DNA of 64,000 bases, from positions 129,154-193,153 of the forward strand of contig JAJWLX010000001.1 of assembly GCA_021636625.1 (NCBI GenBank), in the 5' to 3' direction. The notes under the pieces were generated by a model. It saw only the letters and a program-made list of their open reading frames with translations. It made no database searches and had not been told where the DNA came from. Both the position numbers and the translations under genes were made by a program. Positions 58,900 through 64,000 of this stretch are shown piece after piece (positions within the stretch are counted from its first letter, which is position 1; each line of letters begins with the position of its first letter). This stretch comes from Prevotella sp. (lineage in GTDB: Bacteria; Bacteroidota; Bacteroidia; Bacteroidales; Bacteroidaceae).

Positions 58900-61149
58900 A
58901 TGATGAAAACAGAATGGAGAGGTTTCAAAGGAAACATGTGGCAGAGTGAAGTGAATCTTCGTGATTTCATTCAGAACAACTACACTAGCTACGACGGCGA
59001 TGAGTCGTTCCTTGCAGAACCAACTCAGGCAACTAACACCCTTTGGGGTATGTTGAAGGAACTCCAGAAGGAGGAGCGCGCCAAGGGTGGTGTGCTTGAT
59101 ATGGAAACAGAAATCGTTTCAGGATTGACAGCTTATGGTGCTGCTTATATCGGTGAGGGTACCAAGGATTTGGAGAAAGTGGTAGGTCTTCAGACTGATA
59201 AGCCACTGAAGCGTGCCTTCATGCCATACGGTGGTATCAAGATGGCGGAGCAGGCTTGTACTACATACGGCTATCAGCCATCTGAGAAGCTCCACGAAAT
59301 CTTCCACAAGTATTGCAAAACTCATAATGATGGCGTATTCGATGCTTATACTCCAGAGATGAAATCCGTTCGCCATAATCACATTCTTACCGGTCTTCCT
59401 GATACTTACGGTCGTGGACGTATCGTAGGTGACTACCGTCGTGTGGCTCTCTATGGTATCGACTTCCTCATCGAGGAGAAGAAGAACGACCTCGCTAACA
59501 TGGGCGACCGTGAGATGATTGACGAAGTAATCCGTCTCCGTGAAGAGGTTTCTATGCAGATCAAGGCGCTCAAGGGCTTGAAGGAGATGGCTCAGTTGTA
59601 TGGTTACGACATCTCTCAGCCAGCTAAGAACGCTCGTGAGGCTGTTCAGTGGTTGTACTTCGGTTACCTCGGAGCTGTGAAGACTCAGAATGGTGCTGCG
59701 ATGTCTGTAGGTCGTATCTCTACATTCCTCGACATCTATATCCAGCGCGACTTGAACGAGGGTACTCTTACCGAGGATGAGGCTCAGGAACTTATCGACC
59801 ACTTGGTCATGAAGTTCCGTATGGTTAAGTTCGCCCGTATTCCTTCTTACAACGAGCTCTTTACCGGTGACCCAGTTTGGGCTACTCTCGAGGTAGGTGG
59901 TATGGGTCAGGATGGCCGCTCAATGGTTACCAAGAACGATTTCCGTTTCCTCCACACATTGGAGAACATGGGTCCTTCACCAGAGCCAAACTTGACCGTA
60001 CTCTATAGCTCTCGCTTGCCAAAGGCATTCAAGCACTACGCTTCTCTGATTTCTGTAAAGACAAGCTCTATCCAGTATGAGAACGACGATGTAATGCGCC
60101 CAGTTTGGGGTGACGACTATAGCATCTGCTGCTGTGTATCAGCTACACAGACAGGTAAGGAGATGCAGTTCTTCGGTGCCCGTGCCAACTTGGCTAAGTG
60201 CTTGACCTACGCTGTATCTGGCGGTGTTGACTCAAAGACACGCGAGCAGTGCGGTCCTAAGTATCGCGCCGTTGAGGGTGATGTATTGACATACGAGGAG
60301 TTCATGCCACGTTTCATGGATATGATGGACTGGTTGGCTGGCGTTTATGTGAAGACATTGAACCTCATCCACTACATGCACGATAAGTACTTCTACGAGG
60401 CAGCAGAGTTGGCGCTCATCGATACAGATGTTCGTCGTACTTTCGCTACAGGTATCGCTGGTTTCAGCCACGTGGTTGACTCTATCTCAGCTATCAAGTA
60501 TGCCAAGGTAAACATCGTCCGTGATGAGACCGGTTTCCCTCTCAGCTTCAAGACCGAGGGTGACTTCCCACGTTACGGTAACGATGATGAGCGTGCTGAT
60601 GAGATTGCAGTATGGTTGCTCAAGACCTTCATGAACATGATCAAGAAGCATCATACATACCGCAATTCTGAGCCTACTACATCTATCCTGACTATCACAT
60701 CAAATGTAGTATACGGTAAGTACACCAGCAACATGCCTGATGGTCGTCCAGCCGGTGCTCCTTTGGCTCCAGGTGCTAACCCATCTTACGGTGCAGAGAA
60801 GAACGGTCTTTTGGCTTCATTGAACTCAGTAGCTAAGTTGCCATACGAGTATGCTCTCGATGGTATCTCTAATACTCAGACCATCAGTCCAGGTGCTCTC
60901 GGTCACAACGATGAGGAGCGTGCCCAGACATTGGTAGGTGTATTGGATGGTTACTTCAACCAGGGTTCTCACCACCTGAACGTGAACGTATTCGGTATCG
61001 ACAAGCTCAAGGATGCTATGGAGCACCCAGAGAAGGAAGAGTACCAGAACTTCACCATCCGTGTAAGTGGTTACGCTGTTAAGTTCATCGACTTGACACG
61101 CGAGCAGCAGCTCGACGTAATCGCTCGTCAGGCTCACGAGAGACTCTAA
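58900..61149 (+). CDS. pflB: Pyruvate formate-lyase
   Basis: 749 aa; starts at 58900 or the adjacent ATG at 58903 both fit ([13 protein letters not shown]). The thiyl cysteines are in [17 protein letters not shown] (Cys410-412) and the glycyl-radical site is RVSGYAVKF with Gly724 near the C-terminus. The enzyme cleaves pyruvate with CoA to acetyl-CoA and formate under anaerobic conditions. pflA follows after a 76-bp gap containing a hairpin. The preceding 92 bp between the attenuator-like hairpin and the start is AT-rich and has no consensus promoter. Confidence 0.97.
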   Translation: MMKTEWRGFKGNMWQSEVNLRDFIQNNYTSYDGDESFLAEPTQATNTLWGMLKELQKEERAKGGVLDMETEIVSGLTAYGAAYIGEGTKDLEKVVGLQTDKPLKRAFMPYGGIKMAEQACTTYGYQPSEKLHEIFHKYCKTHNDGVFDAYTPEMKSVRHNHILTGLPDTYGRGRIVGDYRRVALYGIDFLIEEKKNDLANMGDREMIDEVIRLREEVSMQIKALKGLKEMAQLYGYDISQPAKNAREAVQWLYFGYLGAVKTQNGAAMSVGRISTFLDIYIQRDLNEGTLTEDEAQELIDHLVMKFRMVKFARIPSYNELFTGDPVWATLEVGGMGQDGRSMVTKNDFRFLHTLENMGPSPEPNLTVLYSSRLPKAFKHYASLISVKTSSIQYENDDVMRPVWGDDYSICCCVSATQTGKEMQFFGARANLAKCLTYAVSGGVDSKTREQCGPKYRAVEGDVLTYEEFMPRFMDMMDWLAGVYVKTLNLIHYMHDKYFYEAAELALIDTDVRRTFATGIAGFSHVVDSISAIKYAKVNIVRDETGFPLSFKTEGDFPRYGNDDERADEIAVWLLKTFMNMIKKHHTYRNSEPTTSILTITSNVVYGKYTSNMPDGRPAGAPLAPGANPSYGAEKNGLLASLNSVAKLPYEYALDGISNTQTISPGALGHNDEERAQTLVGVLDGYFNQGSHHLNVNVFGIDKLKDAMEHPEKEEYQNFTIRVSGYAVKFIDLTREQQLDVIARQAHERL

Positions 61150-61169
61150 TCAATTAGAAGAATAAATAT

Positions 61170-61213
61170 TGCCCGCTAGATTTTCTGTCCGAGGATATTT
61201 AGCGGGCATTTTT
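61170..61213 (+). terminator. Hairpin between pflB and pflA
   Basis: TGCCCGCTA at 61170-61178 pairs perfectly with TAGCGGGCA at 61200-61208, followed by TTTTT. As no promoter is visible before pflA, it probably attenuates, so that less activase than lyase is made, rather than terminates completely. Confidence 0.75.
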
Positions 61214-61225
61214 AGCTTAATTGTT

Positions 61226-61957
61226 ATGCATAAAGGATTTGTACACAGCATAGAGAGCTTTGGTTCTGTAGATGGACCAGGCATCAGATTTTTGATCTTT
61301 CTGCAAGGTTGTCCCATGCGCTGCCAGTTCTGCCACAACCCGGATTCCTGGAAGGCGGGGGTAGGAGAGGAATGGAGTGCCGATGACCTGCTGGATAAGG
61401 CAGAGAGATTCAAAAGTTATTGGGGAGACAAGGGCGGCATCACCGTGAGCGGTGGAGAAGCCCTGATGCAGATAGACTTTCTCATCGAACTTTTCGAGAA
61501 AGCCCATCAGCGTGGCATCAATACCTGTCTTGATACATCAGCGCAACCCTTCCGAAAAGAGGGTGCTTTCTTCGATAAATTCGAGCGTCTGATGGCCGTC
61601 ACAGATACTGTTCTTCTTGATATCAAGCATATCAACGATGAAGAGCATCGTAAACTCACCCGCCATTCTAATGTAAACATACTGGATTGTGCACGATATT
61701 TAAGCGAGATACACAAACCGGTATGGATTCGTCACGTCCTGATTCCAGGTATTACCGACAAGGATGAATACCTCAATCAGTTGCGCGATTTCCTCTCAAC
61801 ACTCTCTAATATTGAGCGTATAGATGTTCTGCCTTATCATACGATGGGCATCTACAAGTATGAGAAACTAGGTATTGCCTACCCGCTGGCAGGCATAGAT
61901 CCTCCTACTAGTGATCGCATTGCTCATGCAGAAGCAATCTTGCAAGAGGCACTTTAG
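61226..61957 (+). CDS. pflA: Pyruvate formate-lyase-activating enzyme
   Basis: 243 aa from the ATG at 61226; more upstream in-frame starts lie inside the intergenic hairpin. The radical-SAM cluster motif CPMRCQFC (Cys29, 33, 36) has CX3CX2C spacing. GGITVSGGEALMQ is the SAM-binding GGE motif, and the N-terminus VHSIESFGSVDGPGIRFLIFLQGC is typical. It installs the glycyl radical on PflB Gly724. Its last four bases overlap the 3' end of the convergent response-regulator gene. Confidence 0.96.
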   Translation: MHKGFVHSIESFGSVDGPGIRFLIFLQGCPMRCQFCHNPDSWKAGVGEEWSADDLLDKAERFKSYWGDKGGITVSGGEALMQIDFLIELFEKAHQRGINTCLDTSAQPFRKEGAFFDKFERLMAVTDTVLLDIKHINDEEHRKLTRHSNVNILDCARYLSEIHKPVWIRHVLIPGITDKDEYLNQLRDFLSTLSNIERIDVLPYHTMGIYKYEKLGIAYPLAGIDPPTSDRIAHAEAILQEAL

Positions 61958-62337
61958 CTTCTTGCAAGACTGCTTAGATGAGCATCTAGCGAGCTGGTGA
62001 GATGGGCTTTGATGATAGGCTTTGTGATGTAGTCGTTTACTCCAAGCTCGTAGCATTCATCCACATTATCCTTGTTGCTTAACAGGGAAACCACGATGAT
62101 GACCATTTCACTTTTCGAGTATTTAGAGCGTACATGGTCTATTACGTCCCACCCATTTACATGTGGCATCATCAAGTCGAGCAGTATCACGTCCGGCTTG
62201 AATGAGTCAATCAGTTCAATGGCTTCTTTTCCGCCATTTGCAGTTTTCACGTCAATGTCAAAGTCCTTTATCATTTCAGAAATAGTTTTAATATTTTCTG
62301 AAATATCATCGACGATTAGCACTTTGTTCTTTTCCAT
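61954..62337 (-). CDS. Single-domain response regulator (CheY-like receiver)
   Basis: 127 aa consisting only of a receiver domain: acidic pair Asp10-Asp11 (VLIVDDI), phospho-acceptor Asp54 (ILLDLMMP), Ser84 (IIVVSLLS) and Lys106 (YITKP) complete the conserved set. There is no output domain, so it acts by protein contact or in a phosphorelay. The gene overlaps pflA tail to tail by 4 bp and lies 45 bp downstream of the UDP-sugar dehydrogenase gene on the same strand, suggesting a tie to the polysaccharide locus. No histidine kinase is adjacent. Confidence 0.92.
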   Translation of the reverse strand: MEKNKVLIVDDISENIKTISEMIKDFDIDVKTANGGKEAIELIDSFKPDVILLDLMMPHVNGWDVIDHVRSKYSKSEMVIIVVSLLSNKDNVDECYELGVNDYITKPIIKAHLTSSLDAHLSSLARS

Positions 62338-62382
62338 TTTTCACTGGTCTATTTTATGTAGGTTCTTTCCGATCTTGAAGAT

Positions 62383-63639
62383 CTAGTTTCTTGGCTTGTG
62401 AATGCCGTAGATGTCGCACATGAATCCTTTATCAGTGATTAGATTGTTCATGTTGATACTGTCGAACACCTTGTGATGGGTACCGATTACTACAATCTGA
62501 TACTCCTTTTCCAGAACTTTAGGATCATCTGTCACCTTGATGTTATATTCTTCTTTTACTTCCTCTACATCTACCAGCGGATCGTAGAGTGTGGTTTTGT
62601 AACCGGCTCCTACCAGATTGATATAGAGATCGGCTACTTTTGTGTTTCTGATATCATCGCTGTCTGGCTTGAACGAGAAGCCGAGAATCAGCACGTTGGT
62701 CTCTGGCGCCTTGAACTTCTTGCTTTCTGAGGCATTCTTTATCTTTCCTGCCATCCATACCGCCATCTGCTCGTTAACCTCGCGGGCTGTAGAGAGCAGC
62801 GATGGTACCACGTCAACCTCCTGTGCCTTGTTAATCAGGTAGTATGGGTCTACCGCGATGCAGTGGCCGCCAACGAGTCCTGGAGTAGCTGGTATGAAGT
62901 TCCATTTTGTGCTTGCTGCCGCCGTTACGTCTTCAATGTTGATGTTCATCTTGTCGAAAATCTTTTCCATCTCATTGAAGAAGGCTATCTGCACGTCTCT
63001 CTGGCAGTTCTCCATCAGTTTACATGCCTCTGCTATTCTGATACTCTTCGCCTTGTAGGTGCCATGGGTAAGTACTGAAGCATAGAGACTGTCGATGATA
63101 GCTGCTGCTTCGGGTGTAGAACCGCTGGTAACCTTCACGATGTTCTCGATGGTATGAACAGTATCGCCCGGGTTGATGCGCTCTGGCGAGAAGCCTACAA
63201 AGAAACTCTGGTTTAACTTCAATCCTGATGTAGATGCCAGTAATGGAGCGCAGACCTCTTCTGTCAGACCTGGGTAAACGGTACTCTCGTAGACTACGAT
63301 ATCACCTTCTTTCAGAATCTTGCCAACCTCAGCTGTAGCATTTCGCACGCAACTGATGTCTGGTTTGTTCGATTTGTTCACCGGTGTCGGTACAGCTATG
63401 ATATACACGTTACACTTCTTCAGGTCATCAATATTGCTGGTCAGTTTCAGTCCCTGTTCCAATGCCTTGCATACAGTTTTGTTGTCTGTCATTGTACTTT
63501 TGGCTAACTTGGCTACCTTTTCAGCTTTGATGTCATATCCCCATGTATCGTATTTCTTTGAGAATAAGCATGCTAGTGGAGTACCAACATACCCCAATCC
63601 TATTACTCCAATCTTAAACTCAAAAGACTTGTTTACCAT
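62383..63639 (-). CDS. Nucleotide-sugar (UDP-N-acetylhexosamine-type) dehydrogenase
   Basis: 418 aa. N-terminal NAD-binding fold (KIGVIGLGYVGTPLACLFSKKYDTWGYD), central domain with IAEACKLMENCQRDVQIAFFNE (Lys207) and the catalytic loop GLVGGHCIAVDPYYLI (Cys260, Asp264), then the C-terminal sugar-binding domain (VLILGFSFKPDSDDIRNTKV). GHCIAVDPYYL points to the UDP-N-acetylgalactosamine/mannosamine dehydrogenase (WbpO/TviB/WecC) branch rather than UDP-glucose dehydrogenase. It oxidises C6 to make a uronic acid for capsule or exopolysaccharide. Likely upstream gene of the response regulator. Confidence 0.9.
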   Translation of the reverse strand: MVNKSFEFKIGVIGLGYVGTPLACLFSKKYDTWGYDIKAEKVAKLAKSTMTDNKTVCKALEQGLKLTSNIDDLKKCNVYIIAVPTPVNKSNKPDISCVRNATAEVGKILKEGDIVVYESTVYPGLTEEVCAPLLASTSGLKLNQSFFVGFSPERINPGDTVHTIENIVKVTSGSTPEAAAIIDSLYASVLTHGTYKAKSIRIAEACKLMENCQRDVQIAFFNEMEKIFDKMNINIEDVTAAASTKWNFIPATPGLVGGHCIAVDPYYLINKAQEVDVVPSLLSTAREVNEQMAVWMAGKIKNASESKKFKAPETNVLILGFSFKPDSDDIRNTKVADLYINLVGAGYKTTLYDPLVDVEEVKEEYNIKVTDDPKVLEKEYQIVVIGTHHKVFDSINMNNLITDKGFMCDIYGIHKPRN

Positions 63640-63728
63640 ATACTATATTCTGTTTATGTTTTATAATGTTGTTTCTTTTATTGGGAGCTCCCTGCAGTAT
63701 GTACGTTACAGCAAGTAACTCGGATCTT

Positions 63729-64000
63729 TTAGATTCCTTCGAGCTGAGCATAGCGCGAAGTCTTCTCAGGGTTCCAGGCGTCCTTGTAAGAACGTCGGAA
63801 GAAGATCTCTTGCAGATGAGCCGACAGGCGGGCGATACGCAGGAAATAACCTGTATAAGGCGACATCAGTGGCAGGTATCTGTAAAGGAACCACACGTCT
63901 TTCTTTCTTTCTGAAACCATCAGCACCAGGATGAAGGCAAGCTGTGAGAAGCATACTCTGATGAAGTAGCCCAGTGCCAGCACTTCAATGATGTGCGTGT
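63729..64000 (-). CDS. C-terminal part of a membrane glycosyltransferase-like protein (cut by window end)
   Basis: The last 90 residues of a protein that starts beyond the window. A membrane helix (VLALGYFIRVCFSQLAFILVLMVS) is followed by a polar region with YRYLPLMSPYTGYFLRIARLSAHLQEIFFRRSYKDAWNPEKTSRYAQ in overlapping pieces. The tail YKDAWNPxKTSRYA looks like that of membrane-bound family 2 glycosyltransferases of exopolysaccharide loci in Prevotella. That assignment leans on context (UDP-sugar dehydrogenase next door) and memory, so it is tentative. Confidence 0.45.
   Translation of the reverse strand, partial: THIIEVLALGYFIRVCFSQLAFILVLMVSERKKDVWFLYRYLPLMSPYTGYFLRIARLSAHLQEIFFRRSYKDAWNPEKTSRYAQLEGI

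Overview
The window is chromosomal DNA from a Bacteroidota gut bacterium, most likely of the Prevotella/Segatella type. Several things point there: a short (291 aa) primary sigma factor; promoters of the Bacteroidota form TTTG-N19-20-TAnnTTTG in front of many genes; families largely confined to Bacteroidales (DUF4491, DUF3078, DUF3256, DUF3943, DUF4836, DUF6722); a gliding-type (type IX secretion) C-terminal domain protein; and SusC/Oar-like TonB receptors. There is no rRNA, tRNA, CRISPR array or intact insertion sequence.

Layout. 1-6.8 kb: 3' part of rlmH, DUF4491, a phosphosugar mutase, a beta-repeat plus DUF3943 outer-membrane protein, and a PurF-like phosphoribosyltransferase that lacks the N-terminal nucleophilic Cys. 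6.8-15.8 kb: uvrA behind a stand-alone sorting-domain protein, a run of four plus-strand genes (LysM/periplasmic-binding fusion, outer-membrane barrel, MFS carrier, WG-repeat protein), then rpoD. 16-24.5 kb: a POT peptide transporter facing a DPP5-like peptidase, a membrane-anchored AraC regulator, DUF1846, and a small island of orphan antitoxin-like genes (HipB-like HTH plus lipoprotein rhodanese, HicB beside a decayed hicA) carrying striking HipB-type operator palindromes. 24.5-32.5 kb: yidC, pyrG, DUF3078, a phosphate-selective-type porin and rlmD. 32.5-33.7 kb: a 1.25 kb gene-free stretch packed with three unrelated repeat families.

33.7-45.3 kb: ppdK, a DUF6722/34-aa/DUF3256 operon, a candidate small RNA, a split chromate transporter, a nucleoside permease, a BFN/UvrBC-motif protein, rsmE, a DUF4836 lipoprotein and a two-gene ABC exporter of the LolD/FtsX type. 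45.3-52.4 kb: two tandem paralogous Oar-like TonB receptors. 52.4-64 kb: serine hydrolase, metallophosphoesterase, a second candidate small RNA, queH, formate-tetrahydrofolate ligase, thiE, a 34-codon ORF with its own terminator, pflB, pflA, a single-domain response regulator and the start of an exopolysaccharide-type locus (UDP-sugar dehydrogenase and a membrane protein cut by the window end).

Genes that work together: PflA activates PflB, PflB makes formate plus acetyl-CoA, and the nearby Fhs can load formate onto tetrahydrofolate. PpdK links pyruvate and PEP. The peptide transporter and DPP5-like peptidase fit a peptide-using lifestyle. The most notable non-standard items are the HipB-like operator array without HipA, the two short promoter-to-terminator transcripts that share TGTCGTGAGA, the small ORF/terminator unit in front of pflB, and the PurF homologue with a degenerate glutaminase half.
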